Of a stretch of 64,000 bases of DNA, positions 1 to 8,811 are shown piece by piece (positions within the stretch are counted from its first letter, which is position 1; each line of letters starts with the position of its first letter). The notes under the pieces are model-generated. The model did not search any database. It worked only from the letters and a program-made list of their open reading frames with translations, and had not been told where the DNA came from. A program made the position numbers and the translations under genes. Origin of the DNA: Micromonospora sonchi (GTDB lineage: Bacteria; Actinomycetota; Actinomycetes; Mycobacteriales; Micromonosporaceae); the NCBI RefSeq assembly GCF_014646235.1, contig NZ_BMNB01000022.1, positions 41,268 to 105,267 on the forward strand, written 5' to 3'.

Positions 1-651
1 ATCGCCCGGCCAGGTTCGGTGCTGTGCATCGGGATGAACTACGCGGCGCACGCCGCCGAGTCGGGGGCCGCGCCTCCCGAGTATCCGGTGCTGTTTTACA
101 AGGCGCCGAACACCGTCATCGGCCCGCACGACACCGTGCGCATCCCGCGCAACTCCCAGCGTACGGACTGGGAGGTGGAGCTGGCCGTGGTGCTGGCCGC
201 GCCGGCCCGCTACCTGGACTCGCCGGAGGACGCCGCCGCGCTGATCGCCGGGTACGCCATCTCCAACGACGTGTCGGAGCGCGCCTTCCAGCTCGACGTC
301 TCCGGTGGGCAATGGTCGAAGGGGAAGAGCTGCGAGACGTTCAACCCGCTGGGCCCATGGCTGGTCACCCCCGACGAGGTCGGTGACCCGCAGGCGCTGG
401 GCCTGCGGAGCTGGATCAACGGCGAGCCGCGGCAGGATTCCAGCACCGCGGACATGATCTTCTCGGTGCACTTCCTCATCTACCACCTCAGTCAGTACCT
501 CGTCCTGGAGCCAGGCGACCTGATCAACACCGGTACGCCGGAGGGGGTGGCCCTGTCCGGACGGTTCCCCTATCTCGCCCCCGGCGACGAGATCGAGATG
601 TCGATCGACGGGCTCGGCGTCCAGCGGACCGTCGTCGCGGCGGCGGGGTGA
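1..651 (+). CDS. Fumarylacetoacetate hydrolase family protein (5' end cut)
   Basis: The reading frame is open from base 1, so the start lies outside the window; a GTG at 19 is internal because the residues before it (ARPGS) already match the family. Visible are the family's glycine-rich entry CIGMNYAAHA, the metal-binding ExE of DWEVELAVVL, the AISNDVSER segment and NTGTPEGVAL near the end. The fold hydrolyses C-C bonds of 2,4-diketo acids or isomerises related compounds with Mg2+ or Mn2+, in the cytosol. It overlaps or abuts the next gene and sits in an operon with IclR, RidA and LutABC. Because LutABC oxidises L-lactate, a 2,4-diketo-3-deoxy-fuconate-type hydrolase releasing pyruvate plus lactate is an attractive guess, but substrate is not readable from sequence. 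Confidence 0.9.
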   Translation: MARPGSVLCIGMNYAAHAAESGAAPPEYPVLFYKAPNTVIGPHDTVRIPRNSQRTDWEVELAVVLAAPARYLDSPEDAAALIAGYAISNDVSERAFQLDVSGGQWSKGKSCETFNPLGPWLVTPDEVGDPQALGLRSWINGEPRQDSSTADMIFSVHFLIYHLSQYLVLEPGDLINTGTPEGVALSGRFPYLAPGDEIEMSIDGLGVQRTVVAAAG

Positions 652-656
652 GGGCG

Positions 657-1460
657 ATGGCACCCTTCACTCTCACCGCGGCACCGGTGGCCCGCCTGCC
701 GATTCCCGGCTGGGAGGCGTTCTTCGGCGAGAACGACACCACCTTCCACGACCTGTGGTTCTACGTCTGGCTGGTCACCGACGGCACCCGCACCGGCCTC
801 ATCGACGTCGGCCTGCCGCTCGACGCCGACGACCGGTCGGCGTTGGACCGCGCCAACCAGGGCGTCGACCCGCGGTGCCAGTTCCACGACGTACGGCTGC
901 TGCCCGAGGTCCTCGCCGAATTCGGGGTGCGGGGCGAGGACATCGACTTCGTGCTGGTCACCCAGACCATCACGTACCACACCGGTGGCCTGCTTGCTGA
1001 GCTGCTGCCCCGCGCGACGGTGTACGCCTCGTACGCAGGGGTGCGGGAGATGCTCTGCGCCCCACCCGGGCACCCGCCCACCGAGTTCTACTTCACCAGC
1101 GACTCCTGGTCGTACCTGCGGACGCTGGCGATCGAGGGCCGGCTCGTGCTCACCGACGAGCCGGTCACGGTCGCGCCGGGACTGGTGTTCGAGACCACCG
1201 GCGGCCACCATCCCGGGTCGGCCGGCGTACGGGTCGACTGCGCGCACGGTGTGGTGGGACTGCTGGAGACGGCGTTCTTCGACCGCAACATCGCCGAGAC
1301 GCTACCCATCGGCATCGCCGAGGACGCCGCAGCGTGCCGCCGGGCCATCAAGGACTATCGACGACTGTGTGATGAGGTGGTGGCGTTGCATGACCCGGGC
1401 AATGCGGCGCGTTTTCCGCATGGGCCCGGGCCGGTCACCCGGTCATCCCTCGGAACGTAA
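657..1460 (+). CDS. Metallo-beta-lactamase-fold protein with degenerate metal motif
   Basis: About 267 residues. The start at ATG 657 is preferred because GTGAGGG lies just upstream; a GTG at 648 that overlaps the previous stop is the alternative. Fold landmarks of the MBL family are recognisable: an N-terminal beta pair ending LIDVGLPLD, then TQTITYHTGG at about residues 102-111 where the family has THxHxDHxGG, then GGHHPGS, and a late VALHDPG. Two of the three HxHxDH histidines and the aspartate are replaced (Q, I, Y), and the bridging Asp of the usual GD motif is ET here. Either metal binding is altered or lost. Operon position between the FAH hydrolase and IclR suggests a role in the same catabolic route, for instance lactone hydrolysis. 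Confidence 0.75.
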   Translation: MAPFTLTAAPVARLPIPGWEAFFGENDTTFHDLWFYVWLVTDGTRTGLIDVGLPLDADDRSALDRANQGVDPRCQFHDVRLLPEVLAEFGVRGEDIDFVLVTQTITYHTGGLLAELLPRATVYASYAGVREMLCAPPGHPPTEFYFTSDSWSYLRTLAIEGRLVLTDEPVTVAPGLVFETTGGHHPGSAGVRVDCAHGVVGLLETAFFDRNIAETLPIGIAEDAAACRRAIKDYRRLCDEVVALHDPGNAARFPHGPGPVTRSSLGT

Positions 1461-1474
1461 GGAGCCTAGCGGCC

Positions 1475-2287
1475 ATGAAGTCCGCCCAGAGCACCTCGCA
1501 GAGCAGTTCTTCCGCGACCGGGGTCAAGTCCGCCGAACGGGCGCTGGACCTGATGGAGTACCTGGCGACCCGGCGCTCCGGTGCGACGTTTCCTGACATC
1601 GTTGCGGATCTGCGGGTGCCCAAGAGCAGCCTGCACGGGCTGCTGGGCACGCTGGTCAACCGGGGCTGGATCTACCTGGACGAGGAGAGCCGGCGCTACC
1701 GGATCGGGATGCGGGTCTGGGAGACCGCGCAGAGCTTCGTTTATCTGGACAGCCTCGTCCACCGGGCCGAGCCGCACCTCAGGTCGGCCCGCGACGAGTT
1801 GAACGAAACCGTGCAACTGGCGGTGCTGGACGGCATCGACAACGTCTACGTCGCCAAGGTGGAGGCCGACCACCCGCTCCGACTGGTGTCCCGGGTGGGG
1901 ATGCGGCTGCCCGCATACGCCACCGGTCTCGGCAAGGTGCTGTTGGCCTACGTCGACCCCAGGGACCTCGCGGCCCGATTCAAGGGGGTGACCATGCAGG
2001 CGTTCACGCCCCACACCATCTCCACCTTCGAGCAGTTGTACGAGCGGATCCAGGCGATCCGGGAATGCGGCTTCGGTGAGGACGACGGCGAGTACACCGT
2101 GGGCGTCTTCTGCGTGGCCGTTCCGGTGCGCGACGGCAGCGGACGGGTAGTGGCGGCGATGAGCTGTTCCCTTCCCCGCGTCCGGCTCGACGGAGGACTG
2201 ATCCACCGCGACCACCTGGTGAGTGCACTGACCCGCCACGCCGCCGCGCTCTCCCGCGACCTCGGCTGGCTTGGCGGGCCGCAATGA
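1475..2287 (+). CDS. IclR family transcriptional regulator
   Basis: 270 residues. The N-terminal winged helix-turn-helix spans about residues 20-80 (SAERALDLMEYLA, then PDIVADLRVPKSSLHGLL as the recognition helix region). The C-terminal GAF-like IclR effector domain follows, with the typical YATGLGKVLLAY and the late VAVPVRDGSGRVVAAMS. It lies inside the run of catabolic genes, 14 nt after the MBL-like gene and overlapping the next open frame, so it most likely controls this operon in response to a pathway intermediate, as IclR members commonly do. Start ATG 1475 follows a GGAG-type site (GTAAGGAGCC). Confidence 0.92.
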   Translation: MKSAQSTSQSSSSATGVKSAERALDLMEYLATRRSGATFPDIVADLRVPKSSLHGLLGTLVNRGWIYLDEESRRYRIGMRVWETAQSFVYLDSLVHRAEPHLRSARDELNETVQLAVLDGIDNVYVAKVEADHPLRLVSRVGMRLPAYATGLGKVLLAYVDPRDLAARFKGVTMQAFTPHTISTFEQLYERIQAIRECGFGEDDGEYTVGVFCVAVPVRDGSGRVVAAMSCSLPRVRLDGGLIHRDHLVSALTRHAAALSRDLGWLGGPQ

Positions 2288-2316
2288 CCAACCACTGTCT
2301 AGGGGAAGGCAAGAAC

Positions 2317-2703
2317 ATGGCGACACAGGTACGGACCGACAGCGCCCCGACGCCAGCGGGCGGCTACTCGCAGGCGCTGGTGGTCAACGGGTTGATCTTC
2401 ACCGCCGGGATGGGCCCGATCGACCCGGCGACCGGGCAACTGGTCGGCCAGGACATCGAGGAACAGACGAGCCTGGTGCTGCGCAACCTCGACGAGGTGC
2501 TGCGCGCCGGGGGAAGCTGCCTTGCCCGGGTCGTGAAGGCCACCGTCCACCTGGCCGACCTGGCGGACTTCGCCGTCTTCGACCGGACGTACCGGACACT
2601 GATGTCCGAACCCTATCCGGTACGCACGACCGTCGGATCGACGCTACCCCCGGGCATGCTCGTCGAGATCGACTTCGTGGCGGTGGTGGACGGGGACCGG
2701 TGA
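2317..2703 (+). CDS. RidA/YjgF/YER057c/UK114 family protein
   Basis: 128 residues, the normal length for Rid proteins, which hydrolyse reactive enamine/imine intermediates released by PLP enzymes and are sometimes recruited in catabolic operons. Family signatures seen: GGYSQALVVNGLIFTAGM, a central EEQTSLVLRNLDEVLRAGG, and EPYPVRTTVG near the end, which holds the conserved Arg that contacts carboxylate substrates. The ATG at 2317 is chosen over an in-frame ATG at 2284 because AGGGGAAGG lies just before it and the protein then begins as family members do. One base separates its stop from the LutA start, so it is co-transcribed with the lut genes. Confidence 0.9.
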   Translation: MATQVRTDSAPTPAGGYSQALVVNGLIFTAGMGPIDPATGQLVGQDIEEQTSLVLRNLDEVLRAGGSCLARVVKATVHLADLADFAVFDRTYRTLMSEPYPVRTTVGSTLPPGMLVEIDFVAVVDGDR

Positions 2704-2704
2704 G

Positions 2705-3436
2705 ATGCGCATCGCGCTCTTCGTCACCTGCGTCAACGACCTCATCTATCCCGGCACCGGTCGAGCGGTGGTGCGGATCCTCGAACGCCTCGGTCACCAG
2801 GTGGACTTCCCGCAGGCGCAGACCTGCTGCGGCCAACTCCACGCGAACACCGGCTACCGACAGGAGGCCCTGCCGCTGGTACGGGCCTTCGTGGCCACCT
2901 TCGAGCCGTACGACGTGGTAGTGGCCCCGTCCGGGTCGTGCGTGGCAATGGTGCGCGACGGCTATCCGCGACTGGCGGCGGGAGACGCGACCCTGTCCGC
3001 CGCCGTCGCGGCCCTCGCGCCACGGACCCTGGAGCTGTCCGAACTGCTGGTCGACGTGCTCGGTACGACGGACGTCGGCGCCACCTTCGAACACCGGGTC
3101 GCCTATCACCCCACCTGTCACGGCCTGCGAGCGCTCCGGCTGGGCGACCGGCCACGCCGGCTGCTCGCCGCCGTCCGGGGCCTCGACCTCGTCGAGCTGG
3201 CCGAAGCGGAGCAGTGCTGCGGTTTCGGCGGCACCTTCGCACTGAAGAACCCCGAGGTCTCCGCAGCGATGCTGGCCGACAAGTGCGCCGCCGCCACCTC
3301 CTGCGGCGCCGACTATCTCGCGGCGGCGGACAACTCCTGCCTGGCCCACATCGGCGGCGGACTGGCCCGGCGGCCGGGCGCGCCGCGGCCGATCCACTAC
3401 GCCGAGATCCTCGCCGGACCAGAGGAGGACCGATGA
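2705..3436 (+). CDS. lutA: LutA-type Fe-S subunit of L-lactate utilisation complex
   Basis: 243 residues, the standard LutA/YkgE length. Two CCG-domain motifs are present: TCCGQ at about residues 40-44 and CCGFGG at 171-176, plus the supporting Cys near residues 9, 79 and 138. Such domains bind a non-cubane or 4Fe-4S cluster and are shared with heterodisulfide reductase and glycolate oxidase subunits. With LutB and LutC it makes the cytosolic complex that oxidises L-lactate to pyruvate. The stop overlaps the LutB start (ATGA), indicating translational coupling. Confidence 0.92.
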   Translation: MRIALFVTCVNDLIYPGTGRAVVRILERLGHQVDFPQAQTCCGQLHANTGYRQEALPLVRAFVATFEPYDVVVAPSGSCVAMVRDGYPRLAAGDATLSAAVAALAPRTLELSELLVDVLGTTDVGATFEHRVAYHPTCHGLRALRLGDRPRRLLAAVRGLDLVELAEAEQCCGFGGTFALKNPEVSAAMLADKCAAATSCGADYLAAADNSCLAHIGGGLARRPGAPRPIHYAEILAGPEEDR

Positions 3437-4947
3437 CCGGCACCGGACGCATCAGCGCCACCGTGCCCTTCCCCACCGCAGCTCGTCGGCAGCTCGCTGA
3501 TCCGCAGCTGCGGGCGAACCTGCGGCGGGCGACCCGGACGATCCGGAACCGCCGCAGCCAGGTGGTCGACGAGGTCACCGACTGGGAGGCGCTCCGGGCC
3601 GCCGGAGCCGCGATCAAGGACGACGTGCTGAGCCGGCTGCCGGAACTGCTCGAAGAGTTCGAGACACGCGCCACCGCCGCTGGCGCCCGGGTGCACTGGG
3701 CGCGGGACGCGGCCGAGGCGTGCGCCGTGGTCACCGGCCTGGTCCGGGAGACCGGCACCGACGAGGTGGTCAAGGTCAAGTCGATGGCCACGCAGGAGAT
3801 CGGGCTCAACGAGGCGCTCGCCGAGGCCGGGATCACCGCGGTGGAAACCGACCTGGCCGAGTTGATCGTTCAGCTCGCCGGAGACACCCCATCGCACATC
3901 CTGGTACCGGCGATCCACTACAACCGCCGCCAGATCCGGGACATCCTCACCGCCGGCATGCCGGAGATCGACGCGTCCCAGTTGACGGACGAACCGGCCG
4001 CGCTCGCCGAGGCGGCCCGGCGCCACCTTCGCGAACGCTTCCTCTCCGCCAAGGTGGCGATCTCCGGCGCGAACTTTGCCGTCGCGGACACCGGCTCACT
4101 TGTCGTGGTCGAATCCGAGGGCAACGGCCGGATGTGCCTGACCCTGCCGGACACGCTGATCTCCGTCGTCGGAGTGGAGAAGATCGTACCGACCTTCGCG
4201 GACCTGGAGGTCTTCCTGCAACTGTTGCCGCGTTCCGCGACCGGCGAGCGGATGAACCCGTACACCTCGATCTGGACCGGGGTGCATCCCGGCGACGGGC
4301 CGCGCGACGTCCACATCGTGCTGCTGGACAACGGGCGCAGCGATACCCTGGCCGACGAGGTGGGCCGCCAGGCACTGCGGTGTATCCGATGCTCAGCCTG
4401 CCTGAACGTCTGTCCCGTCTACGAGCAGGTGGGTGGGCACGCATACGGGTCGACCTACCCCGGGCCGATCGGCGCGATCCTGTCCCCGCAGATGACCGGC
4501 CCGGACAACGCCGCCAACCGCACACTGCCGTACGCCTCGACGCTCTGCGGCGCCTGCTACGACGTCTGCCCGGTGCAGATCGACATTCCTCAGGTGCTGG
4601 TTCACCTGCGCCAGGTCGGCGTCGACGCGCGCCGCGACCGGCCGTCGCTGGAGCGAGTCGCCCTGCGCGCCGCGTCCGGACTGATGCGGGACCGACGACG
4701 GTACGCGATGGCACTGCGTGCGGCGCGGCGCGGCGCGGCACCGCTGCGGTTGCTGGCCGGCAGTCGGGGCACCGCGCGTCGGCTCCCTTGGCCACTGTCC
4801 GCCTGGACGGCCAGCCGGGACGCCCCACTGCCCGCCCGGCAGACCTTTCGGGAATGGTGGGCCGTCCGGGCGTCAGACGAATCCGCTCAGGCGGCGGGAG
4901 ACCCCGTGGCCGGGGACGCGACTCACGAGCCGGGGGAACCGCGATGA
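3433..4947 (+). CDS. lutB: LutB-type ferredoxin-like subunit of L-lactate utilisation complex
   Basis: 504 residues. The N-terminal LUD domain (about residues 60-290, containing KVKSMATQEIG and ISGANFAVADTGS) is followed by two 4Fe-4S motifs, CIRCSACLNVCP from residue 317 and CGACYDVCP from residue 372. The C-terminal region is basic and resembles the family tail. ATG 3433 overlaps the LutA stop and has GAGGAGG upstream, so this start is firm even though the frame is open further upstream. It couples substrate oxidation to electron transfer in the LutABC complex. The end overlaps LutC by ATGA. Confidence 0.93.
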   Translation: MTGTGRISATVPFPTAARRQLADPQLRANLRRATRTIRNRRSQVVDEVTDWEALRAAGAAIKDDVLSRLPELLEEFETRATAAGARVHWARDAAEACAVVTGLVRETGTDEVVKVKSMATQEIGLNEALAEAGITAVETDLAELIVQLAGDTPSHILVPAIHYNRRQIRDILTAGMPEIDASQLTDEPAALAEAARRHLRERFLSAKVAISGANFAVADTGSLVVVESEGNGRMCLTLPDTLISVVGVEKIVPTFADLEVFLQLLPRSATGERMNPYTSIWTGVHPGDGPRDVHIVLLDNGRSDTLADEVGRQALRCIRCSACLNVCPVYEQVGGHAYGSTYPGPIGAILSPQMTGPDNAANRTLPYASTLCGACYDVCPVQIDIPQVLVHLRQVGVDARRDRPSLERVALRAASGLMRDRRRYAMALRAARRGAAPLRLLAGSRGTARRLPWPLSAWTASRDAPLPARQTFREWWAVRASDESAQAAGDPVAGDATHEPGEPR

Positions 4948-5567
4948 CCGCGCGCGCCGATGTCCTGGCCCGGCTGCACGCCGCCCGCAGCGGTACGCCG
5001 GTGGCCGTACCGCGCGACTACGACCGGCGCGGCGAGGTGGTCGACCGGGTGTCGATGCTTGCCGAACGGGTGCGCGACTATCAGGCCGGGGTGCAGCGGA
5101 CCGGCCCAGCCGGGTTGCCGGAGATTCTCGGCAGGCTGCTGCCCGAAGGCCGTACCGTGATCATGCCGGCCGGGGCGCCGGAGGAGTGGGTGACCGCATG
5201 CCGGGCACGTGTCCGGCGGGACAGCGACACCCACCCCCTGTCGGTGGCCGAACTGGCCGCCGACGGGGTGTCGGTGCTGACCGGTTGCACGGTCGCGGTG
5301 GCGCTGACCGGCACGCTGATCCTCGACGGCGGCCCGGATCAGGGGCGACGCCTGCTCACCTTGCTGCCCGACCACCATGTCTGTGTCGTGCGCGCGGAGC
5401 AGATCGTCGGTGGGCTGCCCGCGGCGCTGGCCCGGCTACCCGACCCCACCCGGCCGCTCACCTTCGTCTCCGGACCGTCGGCGACCAGCGACATCGAGCT
5501 GGACCGGGTCGACGGCGTACACGGGCCGCGCCGGCTGGACGTGGTGATCGTCGACGATCTCGGGTAA
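4944..5567 (+). CDS. lutC: LutC-type LUD domain protein
   Basis: 207 residues, a single LUD domain. Landmarks are the central VALTGTLILDGG and the C-terminal SATSDIELDRVDGVHGPRRL, which is the LutC hallmark (SxTxDIExxxVxGxHGP). ATG 4944 overlaps the LutB stop. It completes a lutABC set behind the FAH hydrolase and IclR. It is the last gene of the operon; the next gene is convergent and starts its 3' end 19 nt away, with no clear terminator hairpin between them. Confidence 0.93.
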   Translation: MTARADVLARLHAARSGTPVAVPRDYDRRGEVVDRVSMLAERVRDYQAGVQRTGPAGLPEILGRLLPEGRTVIMPAGAPEEWVTACRARVRRDSDTHPLSVAELAADGVSVLTGCTVAVALTGTLILDGGPDQGRRLLTLLPDHHVCVVRAEQIVGGLPAALARLPDPTRPLTFVSGPSATSDIELDRVDGVHGPRRLDVVIVDDLG

Positions 5568-5586
5568 GCGCTGCTCGGTCGAGGAC

Positions 5587-6069
5587 TCACACGTGCTTGT
5601 GGGCCAGTGAGCTCGGGGCGTTCACGTGGGCGCCATCGTCCACGCCGACCCCGAGCCGCTCGACCAACTCGCCGCCGAGCCACCCGGTGACGCCGGCCAG
5701 GGCCACGCCGACGAAGCTGAACACCAGGGCCAGCGCACCGGGCTGCCAGTCGACTGCGCCTCTGCGGAGCAGCCAGCTGATCGCGAACAGCACGAGCACC
5801 ACGACGTTGCCGCCTCCGTGCAGCATGCCTATCCGTCGCGCTCTGCTGCCCGCCGGAGTCGCCCGCCAGTCCAGAAAACCGAACAACGCCGCGACCAGCC
5901 CGCCGACGATCCCCGCCCCGATCATGTATCCGGACGCCACGGTGAACCCCGACCGGTCGGTGATCAGGTAGACGATGTCGAAGATCACCGCGGTGGCGAG
6001 CAGCCCGAGCGGGAATACGATCAACATCGGATGGATGGCGTGCCCCATCGCCTTCGCTCGACTCTGCAT
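5587..6069 (-). CDS. DUF2231 integral membrane protein
   Basis: 160 residues with four hydrophobic segments (about residues 12-36, 45-66, 82-100 and 112-130). The opening GHAIHPMLIVFPLGLLA and the HGGGNVVVLVLF segment match the DUF2231 family of small four-helix membrane proteins, whose histidines are suggestive of haem or metal binding but whose function is unknown. It is convergent with lutC and read away from the GH15 gene, from which it is separated by about 135 nt, so it probably has its own promoter. Start ATG 6069 follows GGGAGGCG. Confidence 0.85.
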   Translation of the reverse strand: MQSRAKAMGHAIHPMLIVFPLGLLATAVIFDIVYLITDRSGFTVASGYMIGAGIVGGLVAALFGFLDWRATPAGSRARRIGMLHGGGNVVVLVLFAISWLLRRGAVDWQPGALALVFSFVGVALAGVTGWLGGELVERLGVGVDDGAHVNAPSSLAHKHV

Positions 6070-6204
6070 GATCGCCTCCCGACGTCGCTACACGACCCTG
6101 GTATCCGCCAACAGAGTCCACCACAGAAGATGTGTGCATAGGCGTCAAAACTGGATAAAAGGCGAGGCGGAACTTCGCTTCGCGACGCCCGGCTGGCGGC
6201 AGGA

Positions 6205-8040
6205 TCAGGCACCGCCCCGCGGCCGGCCGGACCCGGTATCGGGCGTGGGGGCGTCTCGGATCGCGAGTGCGGCTTGGATGAGCGCGGCGTGGGTCAGCGT
6301 CTGAGGGTAGTTGCCGAGGTGGGCGCCGGTCGCCGGGTCCATCTCCTCGGCGTAGAGGCCCAGTGGGGTGGCGCGGTCGAGCATGATCCGGAACAGGTCG
6401 ATCGCCTCGTCGCGGCGTCCGGTGCGGGCGAGGGCCTGGACGAGCCAGAAGGAGCAGGGCAGGAACGCGCCTTCGGTGCCGGGGAAGCCGTCCCGTCCGG
6501 GCGGGTAGCGGTAGAGCAGCCCGCCGCCCGCGGAGAGCCTGTCCCGAATGGCGTCGATGGTGCCACGCACCCGGGATGACTCGATGCTGTCCAGGTCGAG
6601 CAGCGGCAGGACGAGCAGGGCCGCGTCGAGGTCGGAAAAGCCGTAGCTGCGGACGTAGCTGCCCACCGTCGGGTCGAAGCCGCGCGTGCGGACCTCGGCG
6701 GCAATGGCCTCCCGGGCCGCCCGCCACCGTCGACGTTGGCGCTCGGGCAGCGGGTGGGTGTCGGCGATGAGCAGGGCCCGGTCCAGGGCGAGCCAGCCCA
6801 TCAGCTTGGAATGCACGTGTTGAGCGGGTTCGCGGACCTCCCAGATGCCGGCGTCGGGCTCCTGCCAGCACCGGGCGACCACGTCGGCGAAGCCCCGCAC
6901 CGCCCGCCACGTCTCGTTGTAGAGGCGATGCCCGGCCTGCGCGAACGCCCACGCGGCGTCGATCACCCAGCCGTAGCCGTCGAGCTGGTGTTGGCCGGCG
7001 GCCCCGTTGCCGACCCGCACCGGAACGCTGTTGAGATAGCCGGGCCAGCCCGGCAGGTCCCGTTCCGCCGGCACGTGGCGGCCGTGCAGGGTGAGCAATG
7101 CCGGCAGGCGCGGCCGCTGCAGCCGGCTGGCGTGCAACAGCCACGCGAGGAACCCTTGGGCCTCGTCGGGTTTGCCGACGCTGAGGAAGGCGCTGACGCC
7201 GATGCTGGCGTCCCGGGGCCAGACGTAGCGGTAGTCCCAGTTGCGTATCCCACCGGGCTCCTCGGGCAGTGACGTGGTGGGTGCGGCCACCAGGGCCCCC
7301 GAGGGCGAGTAGGTCAACAGTCGCAGGGTCAGCAGGCTCCGGACGACCTCCTCCCGGAAGGGCAGCGATTCGTCGACCTCCCCGCTCCAGGCCCGCCATC
7401 GACTCTCGTCCTCGACGAGCAGGTCCCAGGCCGCCACCGGCTCGACGTGGATCAGCGGTTCGTGGTGGGCCAGGGCCAGCACGAGGGTGACCGGACAGCC
7501 CGGCCTGACCGTGATCGGGACGGGGCGACCCGGTTCGATGGTGAGCCGGGGGGCGACGCCGAGAGCCACCGCAAACGACCCCCACTCACACACCAGGGCC
7601 TGGTGCCGGTGCTGAACCCGGGGCCGGCGGTGCCGCACGCCGAGGCGGGGGTCGAACTCGACGACGGCGTCGACCGCCGCCGCCTCGGCCGACAGACGCC
7701 GCACGATCAGCGTCGTGGGCAGAAGGCGGCGATTGGCCTCGGCGATCATCCCCTCGGTGAGGGTGAGACGGCCCCGGCCCACCGCCCAGGTCGTCTCCAA
7801 CGTGGCGGTGTGCCGCCGGTACCGCCGTCCGACGACCGTGGCCGGCCCGGCCGGGCCGACCCGGAACGTTCCCGCATCCGGGCCGCCGACCAGCCGGCCG
7901 AACAGGGGCTCGCCGTCGAAGCGGGGCACACAGAGCCAGTCGAGCCCACCGTCACCGGCGACCAGGGCAGCGGTGCGCGTGTCACCCAGCAGCCCGTAAT
8001 CGCTGATCGGCGGCGCGGGCCTAGGGCAGTTCCTGCTCAT
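6205..8040 (-). CDS. Glycoside hydrolase family 15 protein (glucoamylase/trehalase-like)
   Basis: 611 residues, the usual size of the actinobacterial cytosolic GH15 group that includes mycobacterial-type trehalases. The N-terminal beta-sandwich opens with ISDYGLLGDTRTAALV and GGLDWLCVPRFD. The (alpha/alpha)6 barrel contains GIRNWDYRYVWPRDA, the general-acid region, and GTEGAFLPCSFW, which carries the second catalytic glutamate. The frame is open further upstream, but ATG 8040 is right because the family N-terminus starts there. No signal peptide is seen, so it acts in the cytosol. A small membrane protein gene lies 34 nt upstream on the same strand and could be co-transcribed. Confidence 0.9.
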   Translation of the reverse strand: MSRNCPRPAPPISDYGLLGDTRTAALVAGDGGLDWLCVPRFDGEPLFGRLVGGPDAGTFRVGPAGPATVVGRRYRRHTATLETTWAVGRGRLTLTEGMIAEANRRLLPTTLIVRRLSAEAAAVDAVVEFDPRLGVRHRRPRVQHRHQALVCEWGSFAVALGVAPRLTIEPGRPVPITVRPGCPVTLVLALAHHEPLIHVEPVAAWDLLVEDESRWRAWSGEVDESLPFREEVVRSLLTLRLLTYSPSGALVAAPTTSLPEEPGGIRNWDYRYVWPRDASIGVSAFLSVGKPDEAQGFLAWLLHASRLQRPRLPALLTLHGRHVPAERDLPGWPGYLNSVPVRVGNGAAGQHQLDGYGWVIDAAWAFAQAGHRLYNETWRAVRGFADVVARCWQEPDAGIWEVREPAQHVHSKLMGWLALDRALLIADTHPLPERQRRRWRAAREAIAAEVRTRGFDPTVGSYVRSYGFSDLDAALLVLPLLDLDSIESSRVRGTIDAIRDRLSAGGGLLYRYPPGRDGFPGTEGAFLPCSFWLVQALARTGRRDEAIDLFRIMLDRATPLGLYAEEMDPATGAHLGNYPQTLTHAALIQAALAIRDAPTPDTGSGRPRGGA

Positions 8041-8074
8041 GGCGGCCGCTGCCTCACGAGCCGCGCCACGTCGG

Positions 8075-8551
8075 TCAGCCGGGTCGGAGAAGCAACCCGA
8101 GGACGATCCCGTAGATGACGTGGACGACCACCGCGACCACCGGAGTCTGCACACCGTAGTTGAGCGCGAACAGGCCGGGCGGCTCCAGCATGGCCGTGCT
8201 GGACGGGCCCGCTCGCTGCGACGCCATGCGCGGGTGGACACCGGGCAACAGCGGCAGGATCACCGTCAGCGCAATCCCGACGTGCAGCACCCCGAACAGC
8301 GCCCCGATCCACCAGGTCGCCCGGTGCAGCAGCGTGAACGCCGCCGCGTAACCGAGAGCGAAGCCCTGACCGATACAGAGGTGGATGAAGAAACCGACGA
8401 CCCGGGCCCGGTCGGGATCCTCCGTGACGAGGGTCCCGAGCACCAGGGGAAAATCGAGGCGCGTGAGGCCGGCCAGTTGAGCAGAGATCAGCGCTGCGGT
8501 GAGCGCCACCGTGGCCACCAGCCCGAACAATGCCCATGCGGCCCAGTCCAT
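8075..8551 (-). CDS. Hypothetical four-helix membrane protein
   Basis: 158 residues with hydrophobic segments near residues 5-25, 55-72, 78-100 and 130-155. No motif I recognise beyond a general resemblance to small DUF6789-like membrane proteins of actinomycetes (HLCIGQGFALGYAAAF, GALFGVLHVGIALTVILPLLPGVHPRMAS). It is upstream of and co-directional with the GH15 gene, with 34 nt between them. Function is not assignable from sequence. Confidence 0.75.
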   Translation of the reverse strand: MDWAAWALFGLVATVALTAALISAQLAGLTRLDFPLVLGTLVTEDPDRARVVGFFIHLCIGQGFALGYAAAFTLLHRATWWIGALFGVLHVGIALTVILPLLPGVHPRMASQRAGPSSTAMLEPPGLFALNYGVQTPVVAVVVHVIYGIVLGLLLRPG

Positions 8552-8811
8552 CTCAACAGTGGTCGACGTCGGGGGCGTGCTGAGTCGGCATGGCCGTACG
8601 GGCGACGCCGAGCGTTCTCCCGGTCATCGGTCCACCCCTCCGCCTGGACACGCTGTCGGGTGCCGATTTTAGGTCGCCATCGGCGATGATCATGGACTTT
8701 GGGCACGTCAGTCCCCAGTTCAGGGAGAGCGGCCTGCCCTTTACGATGCCGGCAGGACGACCGTGCACACGAAGCACCTCGAGAACGAGCGATCGACTCC
8801 GGGAGAATCCG

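Noticed and set aside
5339..7585. Long minus-strand reading frame across lutC, DUF2231 and GH15 genes
   Set aside because: High-GC shadow frame with Arg/Gly/Pro-rich low-complexity product overlapping three well-supported genes.
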